Below, piece by piece: positions 51,959 through 61,407 of a DNA stretch of 64,000 nucleotides. The stretch comes from Natrinema halophilum. Its GTDB lineage: Archaea > Halobacteriota > Halobacteria > Halobacteriales > Natrialbaceae. The notes under the pieces were generated by a model. That model was not told the DNA's origin and did no database searches. It saw only the letters and a program-made list of their open reading frames with translations. Where the stretch lies: positions 3,224,001-3,288,000 of the forward strand of contig NZ_CP058601.1 in assembly GCF_013402815.2 (NCBI RefSeq), read 5' to 3'. How positions within the stretch are numbered: position 1 is the stretch's first letter; each line of letters opens with the position of its first letter. The position numbers were made by a program, and so were the translations under genes.

Positions 51959-53179
51959 TCAGTCCATAATCCCCATCGACTTCGCGATCGTGTTGAGCTG
52001 AATCTCGTCGGTTCCCTCGACGATCCGAAGGATGCGCGCCTGGTGGACGAGATCCATGTAGGGACTTTCTTCGGCGAGCCCGTTCGCGCCATTGACCTGA
52101 ACGGCGGCGTCGGCGACCTCCCAGAGGACGTTCGTGGCGAACCACTTGAACACCGAGGAGTCCATAATCGTTCGCTCGTCCTGGGCCACCTTCCAGGCGA
52201 GTTTGAGACCTGCCGCGTCGGCAGCGTAGGTCTTTGCTCGCCCCTCCGCGAGCTTCGCGGAGACCTGCTGGAAGTTCCCGATCGTCTTTCCGAAGGCTTC
52301 GCGCTCATTTACGTACTCGCCAGCTTTCTCGAGCAGGTACTCCGAATATCCGACGGCTTCGGCCCCCAACTCGAGGCGCCCGAGCGAGAGGAAGTCCATC
52401 GCCGCGTAGAAGGCGTCGTCGACCTCGCCGAGGACGCGGTCGTCGGGGATGCGCACGTCGTTCAGAATGATCTCGGCCTGCGTTCCCTCGGCACCGACCG
52501 CGTTGTTGTACGACCCCAGCTCGTACTCATCCCGCTCGACGATGAAGCAGGTGATGCCGCCGTAGCGGCCGGCTTCCTCCTGGGGAGTCGTCCGGGCGAA
52601 CAGCTGGACGTAATCCGCGTACGGGGCGTTGGTGATCCACTGCTTACGGCCGTCGATCACCCACTCGTCGCCATCTCGCTCGGCGGTCGTCTCCATATTC
52701 GGCGAATCTGACCCGTACCCGGGTTCGGTCTGGCCGAACGCCGTCGATTTCTCCCCCCGGACAGTCGGCTCGAGATAGCGATCGCGCTGGTCGCCCTCGG
52801 CCTGCAAGAGGAGCGGTTTCGGCCCCTCAGGACCGGCGAGGACGTAGCGTTCGAGGCCGCCGCCGTGGGATGCAAGGTGTTTCTTCGCTCGATACCAGGT
52901 GACCGGCGATATCCCGTCGCCACCCGCATCTTCGGGCAGGTTCATCGCGTAGAAGCCTGCCTCGGCCGACTTTCGACGGATCTCCTCGCGGGCCTCGAGC
53001 AGGTCGTCGGTCCAGCGACCGTTTTCGTGGCGGCCCTTTCTGGGGTTCGTATAGACGTCCCCGAGGTCATCGACGATCGGCTCGACCTCGCGCTCGATAA
53101 ATTCGTCCAGACTGTCGAGGATGAGTCGCGTTTCTTCGTCCGTGGTGAAGCTCACGCCGCTCGTCGTGTTTGCTCCCAT
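51959..53179 (-). CDS. Acyl-CoA dehydrogenase
   Basis: The product has 406 residues. Motifs in order: AFGQTEPGYGSDSPNMETTA, WVIDGRKQWITNAPYADY, FGKTIGNFQQVSAKLAEGRAKTYAADAAG and the end VNGANGLAEESPYMDLVHQARILRIVEGTDEIQLNTIAKSMG. It would form enoyl-CoA using FAD and pass electrons to ETF. It differs in wording from the other two dehydrogenases of this window, suggesting separate substrates. It is convergent with the SDR before it. The gap 53180-53376 on its 5' side contains no gene; the trailing part of the next locus follows. Confidence 0.93.
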   Translation of the reverse strand: MGANTTSGVSFTTDEETRLILDSLDEFIEREVEPIVDDLGDVYTNPRKGRHENGRWTDDLLEAREEIRRKSAEAGFYAMNLPEDAGGDGISPVTWYRAKKHLASHGGGLERYVLAGPEGPKPLLLQAEGDQRDRYLEPTVRGEKSTAFGQTEPGYGSDSPNMETTAERDGDEWVIDGRKQWITNAPYADYVQLFARTTPQEEAGRYGGITCFIVERDEYELGSYNNAVGAEGTQAEIILNDVRIPDDRVLGEVDDAFYAAMDFLSLGRLELGAEAVGYSEYLLEKAGEYVNEREAFGKTIGNFQQVSAKLAEGRAKTYAADAAGLKLAWKVAQDERTIMDSSVFKWFATNVLWEVADAAVQVNGANGLAEESPYMDLVHQARILRIVEGTDEIQLNTIAKSMGIMD

Positions 53180-53376
53180 AGCGACATATCTGCATCAGGA
53201 CTCTTACCGTTTGGCGTCCCACGGGTCGTTTGCCTCGAGGTTCCGCTTTTCTCGAGAGCGCTGATCGACGGACGTTCCCCGAATACGTCACTTGGAATCA
53301 CTCACCGGACGGCGGTCGGCGAGCACTCGCTGGCCGCGAGTCGCGAGCGGGGTGGAAGCCCCCGCGGGCGACGATC

Positions 53377-53772
53377 CTATTCGAACCAGATCTTCCGAAT
53401 TTCGATCGCGCCGCGTTCGTTTCGACCGTTCCAGAAGTTCACCGAGAGCTCCCGCGGATTAGACGCTTCGATACCGTCATCGTCCATGTCGATCGACACC
53501 CTCGAGAAACACGTTCCGACACTGTCACCAGAGAGCCACCGCAACGACTCGAACTCCCCGCCGATGGCGACCGCGAAATGCTCTCCCTCGCAGCCAGCAT
53601 CGCCCTTGATCCGGACATTGAGCGTCTCGTACGCCGACACGTCTCGTTTGATTTCAGTGTTGAACCAGCCGGCGTTCGCGTACGCCAGTCGAAGCGTGCT
53701 CTCGACGGCCGCACCGTCGGCGTTCGTAACGGAGCCGGCACCGGCCCCGTTGTCGAGGCCGTTGGTACCCGG
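53377..53772 (-). pseudogene. In-frame C-terminal domain cut off from the PhoD gene by a TAG codon
   Basis: After the TAG at 53773-53775 the same frame stays open for 131 more codons. The product starts PGTNGLDNGAGAGSV and continues through TLRLAYANAGWFNTEIKRDVSAYETLNVRIKG and ELSVNFWNGRNERGAIEIRKIWFE, ending at its own stop. It reads as a folded beta-sandwich, like the glycan-binding domains at the ends of haloarchaeal secreted hydrolases, and shows no decay. A Trp codon (TGG) changed to TAG would be the simplest event, as Trp-Pro-Gly-Thr-Asn is what I would expect there. It is either a lost domain or read through. Confidence 0.7.
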
Positions 53773-56136
53773 CTAGCTCGACCGTTCGTCGAAGTCCTCG
53801 AGAACGAGTTCCTCATCATCGTCGCCGGGTGTGCTGAACTCGAGCCAGTCGAGGTTCCAGGAGCCGTCCTCGACGACCAGACGCAGCGTGTGTTCGCCAC
53901 CGGCCAGACGTAGGTCGCGTTCCGAGACTGTCGTCCAGGACTGCCAGCCACCGGTTGTTTCGACGGGGATCGTTCCGGTGACGTCCTTGCCGTCGACTTC
54001 GAGGTGGAATGCGCCGCCAGTATCGCTGTCGCTGGCCACACGGCCGGTGAGATCGTACTCGCCGCCTTCGGCGACGGCAACGTCGTATTCGAGCCACTCC
54101 CCGTCGGCGGTCCAACCCACGCTAAACCGATCGTTCGAATACTCCTTGATGTCGACGCTGCCGTCTCGGTACGCGCCGCCCCGGTTGCCGTCGGTCGTGT
54201 CGGATGCGTCGTGGTAGTCCTCCGCCTCGAGTCGATCCGGCAATTCGAGGATCGCCGGTGGATCGTTACTGCCGTTCATCGTCACCTCGAGCGGATCGCT
54301 GATCGGCGATCTGTTCCCGTCGTCGTCGACGAGTGCGACCGAGAAGCTGTAGGTCATGCCCGGAGTCAGGTCGGATACGGTCGTTTGCGTCTCGGTCGTT
54401 TCTATTCGCTTCTCGCCGTCGACGTACACCCAGTATTCCCGGACGTTGCCTTCGAGTCCGTGTGGTGCGTTCCACTCGAGAGTCACATCGGTTTCCGAGA
54501 CGGATGCTGCCGATAGCTCGACCGGGGACGTGGGGCGCGGCTGGAGGCCGGGAACGCCGTCTTCCACGACGAACCGTGCGTCGGTCCGGATCGGTGCGTC
54601 CGGTTCGGTCACGTGGTCGACGACCTGGTACTCGGCGATCCACTCCTCGGGCGTGACCGTACAGCGGACGTAGCCGCGCTTGTTACAGTAGTATTTGACG
54701 TGTTCGTTTTCCGAGATCACGTGTCTTCCGAAGTCGTCCATTTCGATTCCATCACCACCTGATGCGATCGACGTGCCGACGAACTCCGCACCGACGGTCC
54801 TGGCCGATCCCCGTTTCGGGCTTTTGAGGTTGGTTGCCCAGTTGTTGTGGAAATCGCCCGTGATGACGATCGGATTGGTAGCGTCCTCCTCTAGGGCCCG
54901 CAGGACGGTTTCCTGATCGGCGACGTAACCGTCCCACTGGTCCGTTCTGTACCCCTCCTCGGGCCCTTGCTTGAAATCCATCTTCGCTATGGGCAACTGG
55001 TTCGCCAGCACGTTCCACGTCGCGGTCGAGTCCTCGAGGTTGTCAAGCAGCCATTGCTCCTGATCGTCACCGAGAATACTGCGATCCTCGCCGAACCGCT
55101 CCTGACAATCGACCACGGTGAACGCGTCCCCGCAGGCCTGGTCGCTCCGATACTGACGGGTATCGAGAACGTTGAATTCGACCAACTCACCGAACGAGTA
55201 GTTCCGGTAGAGCTTCTGGTCGGGCCCGTCCGGCCGCTGTGCCCGTCGGAAGGGCATGTGTTCGTAGTACGCCTTGAACGCGGCCGCCTGCCGTTTCAGG
55301 AACTCCTTCGTCGTCTGTTCGTCAGGGTCCTGTGGCACGTCACCGGCCCAGTTGTTGTCGGCTTCGTGGTCGTCCCGCGTGATGAGCCACGGCGCACTGG
55401 CGTGTGCGGCCTTTAGATCGCGATCCGATTTGTAGAGGCCGTACTGGAGCCGATATCGCTCGAGTGTCTCCGTTTCGGTTCGGTACGCGCTCGGAACGGA
55501 CGTGTTTCGCACCCCTCCGCTGGCCCCGATCGGATATTCGTAGATGTAATCCCCGAGATGGACGATCAGGTCAAGTTCGTCGGCGGCCATGTACCGGTAG
55601 GCTGTGTAGAACCCGTCTGGCCACGACTGACACGAGGCGAATCCGAATCGAAACTCCTCGAGTTCGGCGTCGGATGCGGGAGCGGTTTTCGTCCGCCCCA
55701 CGGCGCTTCGCTTTCCACCGGCCTCGAACCGATAGTAATATTCGGTGTTCGCGGCGAGCCCGGTCACGTCCACGTGGACCGTGTGGGCGTGTTCCGGCCA
55801 GGCAGTCGCCGTCCCGGTCTGTACGACATCGGTCATCGACTCGTCCGTCGCGATGGACCACCGGACATCGACGTTCTCCGCGGGCATTCCACCGCCCCGT
55901 GTCAGCGGGTTCGGTGCGATCCGGGTCCAGAGGATAACTGAATCGGGTAGCGGATCACCCGACGCGATCCCCAGTGTGAACGGGTCCGTCTCGAACATCC
56001 CGTCGTCGGTCATCGCCGTCGCCGTCCCGGTCGAGAGCCCGAGGGTCGATACGACCGACGCAGCGCTCGTTCGTTGCAAGAACTGTCGACGATTCTGTTC
56101 CGTCAGCTCGCGGTCCGATTGGGATGTTCCATCCAT
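53773..56136 (-). CDS. PhoD-type alkaline phosphatase/phosphodiesterase with FN3 and CBM6 domains (Tat-exported)
   Basis: The product has 787 residues to the TAG. The Tat signal is NRRQFLQRTSAASVV (about 15-45). The PhoD core follows: FGFASCQSWPDGFY, LIVHLGDYIYEYPIG, TRDDHEADNNWAG and IVITGDFHNNWATNL, the ligands of the Fe-Ca/Mn centre. A fibronectin type III domain (about 525-615) and a CBM6-like domain (about 640-770, beginning RLEAEDYHDASDTT) follow. It cleaves phosphomonoesters or diesters outside the cell; with the UgpB/MalK-type importer at 43-47 kb this could supply phosphate or glycerol phosphate (inference). The frame continues past TAG, so the natural protein was probably about 918 residues. 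Confidence 0.9.
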   Translation of the reverse strand: MDGTSQSDRELTEQNRRQFLQRTSAASVVSTLGLSTGTATAMTDDGMFETDPFTLGIASGDPLPDSVILWTRIAPNPLTRGGGMPAENVDVRWSIATDESMTDVVQTGTATAWPEHAHTVHVDVTGLAANTEYYYRFEAGGKRSAVGRTKTAPASDAELEEFRFGFASCQSWPDGFYTAYRYMAADELDLIVHLGDYIYEYPIGASGGVRNTSVPSAYRTETETLERYRLQYGLYKSDRDLKAAHASAPWLITRDDHEADNNWAGDVPQDPDEQTTKEFLKRQAAAFKAYYEHMPFRRAQRPDGPDQKLYRNYSFGELVEFNVLDTRQYRSDQACGDAFTVVDCQERFGEDRSILGDDQEQWLLDNLEDSTATWNVLANQLPIAKMDFKQGPEEGYRTDQWDGYVADQETVLRALEEDATNPIVITGDFHNNWATNLKSPKRGSARTVGAEFVGTSIASGGDGIEMDDFGRHVISENEHVKYYCNKRGYVRCTVTPEEWIAEYQVVDHVTEPDAPIRTDARFVVEDGVPGLQPRPTSPVELSAASVSETDVTLEWNAPHGLEGNVREYWVYVDGEKRIETTETQTTVSDLTPGMTYSFSVALVDDDGNRSPISDPLEVTMNGSNDPPAILELPDRLEAEDYHDASDTTDGNRGGAYRDGSVDIKEYSNDRFSVGWTADGEWLEYDVAVAEGGEYDLTGRVASDSDTGGAFHLEVDGKDVTGTIPVETTGGWQSWTTVSERDLRLAGGEHTLRLVVEDGSWNLDWLEFSTPGDDDEELVLEDFDERSS

Positions 56137-56594
56137 ATCCCGAACTCAACGACGATAATTTCAAACCTTTATATTTTTGATATTTATACGATCTTATGGA
56201 GAGTGCCGATATGAAATAGATGAACTAGACTGTGTAACGTATCGACATACGGAGCGGATATTGCGGCTACATATGTCCACTGGTGTCTCACGGTGGGCTC
56301 CCCATCAGAGAAGTAAGGCGGTGGAGAAGCGAGGCTGGTCGCGCTGTTCGCAGACCTGCTCAGCGAGACCGATGCGACGGGACTCGACGAATCGGTGTGA
56401 CGATAGGCGATGCGAAGCGTCCGAGCAAGTTTCTGTGGGTGCCAATAGGAGGATTCGACTCCGACGAACCGCTCGGCGCTCAACGTGAACTACGGTCTCG
56501 TCTTCGTCGATCCGCTACAATTGCATCAGCGATGAGGGACGAGGTCAACGACGGCGGGAGTTCACCCCTCTACGGGCCGTTCGAGTCGCGGTTC
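56137..56594. other. Gene-free gap
   Basis: This 458-base gap separates the PhoD start from the end of the next acyl-CoA ligase gene. Bases 56137-56230 are AT-rich and contain the PhoD promoter on the minus strand. The short frames in the rest have no motifs and no haloarchaeal codon pattern. I see no repeat, hairpin or RNA gene. Confidence 0.5.
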
Positions 56595-58232
56595 TCACCG
56601 TTCGGTTTCGGTCGCTTCGTCCGCCTCAAGAACGACGTCGAACCGGTCGCGCAGCGTTTTCTTGTCGAATTTGCCGGTGGAGGTTTTGGGAATCTCGTCG
56701 ATGAACCGGTAGGCGTCCGGCAGCCACCAGGCGGGGAACGTCTCCGAGAGGTGGTCGTCGAGTTCGGCTTCGGTAAGTTCCGCACCGTCTCGCTGCACGA
56801 CGCAGGCCATGGGTCGTTCTTGCCAGCGCTCGTGGTCGACCGCGATCACCGATGCTTCGCTGACGCCGTCGTGAGCGATGAGTTCGTTCTCGAGTTGGAC
56901 CGACGAGATCCACTCGCCGCCGGACTTGATCACGTCTTTGTCACGGTCGACGACGTCGACGTACCCGAGCTCGTCGCGGGTGGCGATGTCGCCGGTTCGG
57001 AGATACCCGTCGTCCGTAAACGCCTCCTCGTTCTCGTCGGGCCGGTTGTGGTAGTGGTCGGTCACCCAGGGGCTGCGTACCTGTAGTTCACCCATCGTTT
57101 CGCCGTCGGCGGGGACTTCGTCGCCGTCGTCGTCGATGATACGAGTCTGCATTCCCGGCACGGGGAGGCCCGCCTTTGCACGGTAGGCGTACTGTTCGTC
57201 GCTCGACAGTTCCGTCGCTTCTTTTCGAAGCGTGCTGAGGGTCCCAAGCGGAGAGGTTTCGGTCATCCCCCAGCCCTGGATGATCGGCGCGTCGTACTCC
57301 TCGTCGTACGTTCGAATGAGTGACTCCGGCGGCGCGGAGCCACCGACGGTCAAGCGGTCGATGTTCGAAATATCGACGTCCGGGTTCTCGTCTAAGTACT
57401 CGGCCATTTCGAGCCAGATGGTGGGGACGGCCGCCGAGAACGTAACTCCCTCGTCGGCGATCAGATGTGCGATCGATTCCGGATCGGTGTGAATCGAGGG
57501 GAATACCTGCTTCGCTCCGACGAACGTCGCAGCGTAGGGGACTCCCCAGCCGTTGGCGTGAAACATCGGGACGACCGGAAGCGACACGTCGCTCTGGCTG
57601 ATCCCGTTTGCGTCCGCGTGTCCGCTCATGATGCTGTGCAGGTACATCGCACGGTGGGTGTACGGAACCCCCTTTGGTAGCCCCGTCGTCCCCGAGGTGT
57701 GACACATGCCGTACTCCGCGTCCTCGTCGATATCGGGCCAGTCGTACTCCCTCGATTGCTCCTCCAGCAGCGACTCGTAGTCGGTCACCGGTTCGAGACT
57801 CGTCTCCGGAACGTCGTCGTCGAGGACGACGTACTGCTCGACGGTCTCGAGGTCGTCGGCGTTGGCTTCGACTTTCTCGATGAGTCCCGGATCGACGAAC
57901 ACGACGCGATCCTCAGCGTCGTCGATCGTATGGACGAAGTGGTGGTCCGGCAGCCGCATGTTACACATGTGGATCGACCGTCCCGAACAGGCCGGGCCGA
58001 AGTAGAGTTCGAAGTGACGATAGTGGTTCGTCGCCACGACGCCGACTCTGTCTCCCGTCTCGAGACCGAGGTCGTCGAGCGCGCCTGCGAGCTGGCAGAT
58101 TCGGTCGTAGGCGTCCGCGTACGTGTATCTGTGTATGCCTCCGTCGGGCAGTTTCGTCACCAGTTCCCGGTCTGGAAACAGGGTTACGGCCCGCTCGAGA
58201 ACCTTGTCAAGTGTTAACTGGACCCCCATCAT
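56595..58232 (-). CDS. Acyl-CoA ligase (AMP-forming), fatty-acyl type
   Basis: The product has 545 residues. It has CHTSGTTGLPKGVPYTH, PMFHANGWGVPYAATFVGAKQ, QGWGMTETSPLGTLS, GYLRTGDIATRDELGYV, DKDVIKSGGEWISSVQLENEL and the Lys in PKTSTGKFDKKTL. The HANGW and GEWISS words mark the FadD3.8/DmdB-like medium-to-long-chain group, which includes 3-methylmercaptopropionyl-CoA ligases. The start at 58232 (or ATG 58229) follows from the N-terminal MGVQLTLDKVLERA. It is divergent from the ligase at 58445 with a 212-base shared control region. Confidence 0.93.
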   Translation of the reverse strand: MMGVQLTLDKVLERAVTLFPDRELVTKLPDGGIHRYTYADAYDRICQLAGALDDLGLETGDRVGVVATNHYRHFELYFGPACSGRSIHMCNMRLPDHHFVHTIDDAEDRVVFVDPGLIEKVEANADDLETVEQYVVLDDDVPETSLEPVTDYESLLEEQSREYDWPDIDEDAEYGMCHTSGTTGLPKGVPYTHRAMYLHSIMSGHADANGISQSDVSLPVVPMFHANGWGVPYAATFVGAKQVFPSIHTDPESIAHLIADEGVTFSAAVPTIWLEMAEYLDENPDVDISNIDRLTVGGSAPPESLIRTYDEEYDAPIIQGWGMTETSPLGTLSTLRKEATELSSDEQYAYRAKAGLPVPGMQTRIIDDDGDEVPADGETMGELQVRSPWVTDHYHNRPDENEEAFTDDGYLRTGDIATRDELGYVDVVDRDKDVIKSGGEWISSVQLENELIAHDGVSEASVIAVDHERWQERPMACVVQRDGAELTEAELDDHLSETFPAWWLPDAYRFIDEIPKTSTGKFDKKTLRDRFDVVLEADEATETER

Positions 58233-58356
58233 GGCAGTGTACAGAGAATTCGTCCAGTGACTTATGATTTATGCTGCACGCCGCTTTCGAAGCGCCCGTG
58301 AGCCACAGCGGGCGCCCTCCTCGAGTGGCCGATGCGGTGTCCGTTGGTTCCAGGGC

Positions 58357-58389
58357 CTGTGTGAACCGGTTGTGAGTATATTTCACAGG
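58357..58389. promoter_or_regulatory. Imperfect inverted repeat between two divergent ligase genes
   Basis: CCTGTGTGAA (58357-58366) and TTTCACAGG (58381-58389) form arms with one unpaired base around a 14-base centre. It lies upstream of the ATTATGG box near 58415 that would serve the gene at 58445, and may be a regulator site for one or both ligases. Confidence 0.35.
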
Positions 58390-58444
58390 CGTCTTTTGTC
58401 AATTCGGCGGAAGAATTATGGCCGCAGTCGTCGAGTGGTGTTTC

Positions 58445-60067
58445 ATGACATACGATAGTATCTATGATGCCGTTTCGGATCGATACGAGACTGGAATGGG
58501 GTGGGACGAACATGCACACGTCGGCGACGAAGAATCGCTCAACATCGCCGACGAAGCACTGGGACGACACGCCGATTCCGACGAGGTAGGGCTTCGTATC
58601 CGCGATTTCGAGCGCGACGAGACCGAGACGTTCACGTTTGCTGAACTCGCCGCGGCCGCGAATCGAGTTAGCAACTACCTCGCCGAACACACCGAACGCG
58701 GCGACCGCGTTGGCGCCATGCTTCCGACGCGACTGGAGTTGTACGCCGTCGTATTCGGGACGATTGCTGCCGGTCGGATCTACCTGCCGCTCGCACCGGT
58801 ATTCGGCCCCGATGCGCTGAATTACCGGCTCGAGGATTCGGGTGCCGCCGCGTTGTTTACCACAGCCGAGGGGTGTGCTGCCGTCGATGGCGATCTGCCA
58901 GCACTCGAGCGTGTGATCTCCATCGACGAGGGAACGGTCGACGGCGATGTGACGGGAGACGAGTACGACGCCGTCCGCGCTCACAGCGACAGCTTCGAGA
59001 CGGTCGAAACGCATCCGAACGATCCGTACTCGCTGACCTACACTTCCGGCACGACCGGCCCGCCAAAGGGCGTTCCGACGACGCACGGCGGCCCGATCGA
59101 ACTGTACGCCTACACCGAGTACGTCGTCGACCTCCGTCCTGACGACGTCTATCTGGTCGCGGCATCGCCGTCGTGGTCGTACGGGCTCACGATGGGAACC
59201 ATAATGTCCGGCATTCGAGGAACAGCTATCGGGTGCTATCGCGGCCAGTTCGACCCGCACGCGTTCTTCGAGACGCTCGAGACGTGGGACGTCGACAACG
59301 CGATGATCCCGCCGACGGCGCTTCGGCAGTCGCGAGCCGCGGGGATCGACCTCGAGGGATACGACGTCGACCTCCGGGTGCTGATCTCGGCGGGGGAATC
59401 CTTAGACGAGGAGACCGTCGACTGGTGCGAGACGGGCCTCGGTGCACCGCCGCAGGACGCGTACGGGCTTACCGAGGCCGGCATGGTCATTTGCAACTAC
59501 GCGTTCGACGATTGGGCGGTCCGTCCCGGAAGTATGGGGAAGGTCACGCCAGGTGTCGAGGTGGCGCTGCTGGACGACGAGGGGAACGAAGTCGAGCAAG
59601 GCGACGTTGGAGAGATCGCAATCAGGCGCGACGAGGACGCCCACGGTTCGTACTGGGGACGGCCCGAAGCAACCCTCGAGACCTTCACTGGACGCTGGCT
59701 CCGGACCGGCGACCTGGCGCGTCGGGACGAAGACGGCTACTTCTGGTACGTCAGTCGGGCCGACGACGTCATCATCTCCGCCGGCTATCGGATCGGCCCC
59801 GCGGAGGTCGAAGAGACGCTGCTCGACCATCCGGCGGTCGTGGAAGCCGCCGTCGTCGGGAAAGACCACGAGACCCGTGGTCAGATCGTCACGGCGTACG
59901 TCACCCTCGTCGACGACTACGAACCGTCACCGGATCTCGCCGACGAGTTGAGCGAGTTCGCCCGCACCGAACTCTCGAAACACGAGTACCCGCGCGAGAT
60001 CGAGTTCCTCGAGGACCTGCCAAAGACCGCAAGCGGGAAAATAAAGCGCTCTGCGCTCGCGGAGTGA
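58445..60067 (+). CDS. Acyl-CoA ligase (AMP-forming), benzoate/medium-chain type
   Basis: The product has 540 residues. The motifs are LTYTSGTTGPPKGVPTTH, PSWSYGLTMGT, QDAYGLTEAGMVICNY, RWLRTGDLARRDEDGYFWY, the hinge SRADDVIISAGYRIGPAEVEETL and the Lys in PKTASGKIKRSAL. The words WSYG and GYRIGPAEVE are characteristic of benzoate-CoA/acetyl-CoA-like (ACSM) enzymes, which activate aromatic or medium-chain acids. ATTATGG about 30 bases before the ATG at 58445 supports this start over 58418. It is the fifth ligase in the window and is not a near copy of any of the others. Confidence 0.93.
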   Translation: MTYDSIYDAVSDRYETGMGWDEHAHVGDEESLNIADEALGRHADSDEVGLRIRDFERDETETFTFAELAAAANRVSNYLAEHTERGDRVGAMLPTRLELYAVVFGTIAAGRIYLPLAPVFGPDALNYRLEDSGAAALFTTAEGCAAVDGDLPALERVISIDEGTVDGDVTGDEYDAVRAHSDSFETVETHPNDPYSLTYTSGTTGPPKGVPTTHGGPIELYAYTEYVVDLRPDDVYLVAASPSWSYGLTMGTIMSGIRGTAIGCYRGQFDPHAFFETLETWDVDNAMIPPTALRQSRAAGIDLEGYDVDLRVLISAGESLDEETVDWCETGLGAPPQDAYGLTEAGMVICNYAFDDWAVRPGSMGKVTPGVEVALLDDEGNEVEQGDVGEIAIRRDEDAHGSYWGRPEATLETFTGRWLRTGDLARRDEDGYFWYVSRADDVIISAGYRIGPAEVEETLLDHPAVVEAAVVGKDHETRGQIVTAYVTLVDDYEPSPDLADELSEFARTELSKHEYPREIEFLEDLPKTASGKIKRSALAE

Positions 60068-60240
60068 TGCGAACCGATCCGCAGTCGGTCGCCCGCCGTT
60101 TCCGACCGCCGGTCGTCAGACGGCCGTTGCGTATCCGAACTGTGCATTGCCCGGTGGTTTACTTCCCTCCGGTTCTCACACCCTCCTGTTAGCGTTCAGC
60201 TACCCGGCTACCGACCGAGCCTTCAGACCAGGTATCACCG

Positions 60241-60339
60241 ACTTTTCGGACTATCGACGGTCCCCACAGACTTTTCGGACTATCGACGGTCCCCACAGAC
60301 TTTTCGGACTATCGACGGTCCCCACAGACTTTTCGGACC
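60241..60339. repeat. 29-bp tandem repeat, three full units and a decayed fourth
   Basis: Identical 29-base units start at 60241, 60270 and 60299; a fourth starts at 60328 and loses the match after 11 bases. Each unit opens ACTTTTCGGACTATCGACGG and closes TCCCCACAG. There are no spacers, so this is a plain tandem array. It lies between the convergent ligase and R2-like oxidase genes. The other parts of the 311-base gap 60068-60378 contain nothing recognised. Confidence 0.92.
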
Positions 60340-60378
60340 TCCGACGATCGACTGCCGGTCCCACTGCCGGAGACCCCT

Positions 60379-61311
60379 TCAATCGTCGCCCTCGAGTTGC
60401 ACCAGTTCGTCGACGTCCGGAATGTCGGCCGCGGCGTCGGTGATCTGTCGCATTCGGTCGGTGTGCTTGTCGACGGCGTAGGCGGCGAGTTTTCCTTCCT
60501 CGAGGCCGACGCGTTCGTCGGGGTCGTCGGGCTGGAACCGCTGGTCCTCGGTGATCCCCTGAACGAGTGGGAGGAGTTCGTCGACGGTGTCCTCGACGAT
60601 TGCCGGGTCGACGCCCTCGGCGATGAGCTTCTTGAGCTGATTCATGCCGAAGCCGACGTGACGGCCTTCGTCGCTGCGGATCTTCGTGAATCCCTCGACC
60701 AGCCCCGTCAAGTGCGGAAGCTCCTCGAACTCGCCGCCGTATGACGTTTGCATCCCGTAGTAGCCGGTCTGGGCGAGGATTCCCTCGACCGTGAGGTGGT
60801 AGTGACAGTACGCTTTCGCTCGGTTCTCGGGTGTATCCGCCTCGAGCAATCGAAACTGCGCTTTTCGGTTTCGGTCGAACAGTTCGATATACGGGTCGTT
60901 GAACCAGCGCTCGTGCCGTGGGTTTGACCGTTCCCAGCCCATCTCGTCTTCGACCGTCCAGATGACTTCCCGCCAGTATCGATCGAAGAAGTCCGCGTGT
61001 TTCGCCTCTTCGTACAGCTGCGTCGTCAGGAACAACTGGTCGTCGATGTCGTCGAGTACCGCCCCGAGCGGGGCGAGGTCTTCGGTGACCGCGTCTTCGC
61101 CCGCGCCGAACTTCGCGATTCCGTTGAGCGTCCCGTACCACGATTCTCGGTCGTACTCTTCTGTACCCTCGATGTACGTCAGCAGGTTCTCGACGTCCTC
61201 CTCGAGGTCGATCTCCGCGGGGTCCCAGTGTCGTTCGACCGCGTTGCGATAGTAGCGGTTCGATCTGGACTCCCGGTCCATCATTTCCGTTGGCGTGTAC
61301 TCAGTTGCCAT
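60379..61311 (-). CDS. R2-like ligand-binding oxidase (R2lox)
   Basis: The product has 310 residues with a ferritin-like four-helix core similar to ribonucleotide reductase R2. The metal ligands can be placed as E72, E102, H105 (EEAKH), E176 (YHLTVEG), E215 and H218 (DEGRH). The features that separate R2lox from true R2 are present: V75 three residues after the first ligand and Y171 five residues before the fourth, the pair that forms a Val-Tyr ether crosslink in characterised R2lox. These proteins hold a Mn/Fe centre with a bound long-chain fatty acid and are thought to oxidise lipids (family knowledge). The setting beside fatty-acyl ligases fits that idea. Confidence 0.88.
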   Translation of the reverse strand: MATEYTPTEMMDRESRSNRYYRNAVERHWDPAEIDLEEDVENLLTYIEGTEEYDRESWYGTLNGIAKFGAGEDAVTEDLAPLGAVLDDIDDQLFLTTQLYEEAKHADFFDRYWREVIWTVEDEMGWERSNPRHERWFNDPYIELFDRNRKAQFRLLEADTPENRAKAYCHYHLTVEGILAQTGYYGMQTSYGGEFEELPHLTGLVEGFTKIRSDEGRHVGFGMNQLKKLIAEGVDPAIVEDTVDELLPLVQGITEDQRFQPDDPDERVGLEEGKLAAYAVDKHTDRMRQITDAAADIPDVDELVQLEGDD

Positions 61312-61407
61312 ATACCAAACACGCCGACGGAACTATTAAATGTACGGCCGATAGCGCACGAACGTTATATCCTGACAAAACGCCCGTTTCAGTCGGCCTG
61401 GACGTCG

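Noticed and set aside
53310-53345. Possible fourth MITE fragment (GCGAGCACTCGCTGGCCGC)
   Set aside because: Only about 20 bases match; the flanks do not align, so chance similarity in GC-rich DNA is likely.
60241-60339. 29-bp repeats as a CRISPR array
   Set aside because: The units are directly adjacent with no unique spacers, and no cas genes occur in the window.
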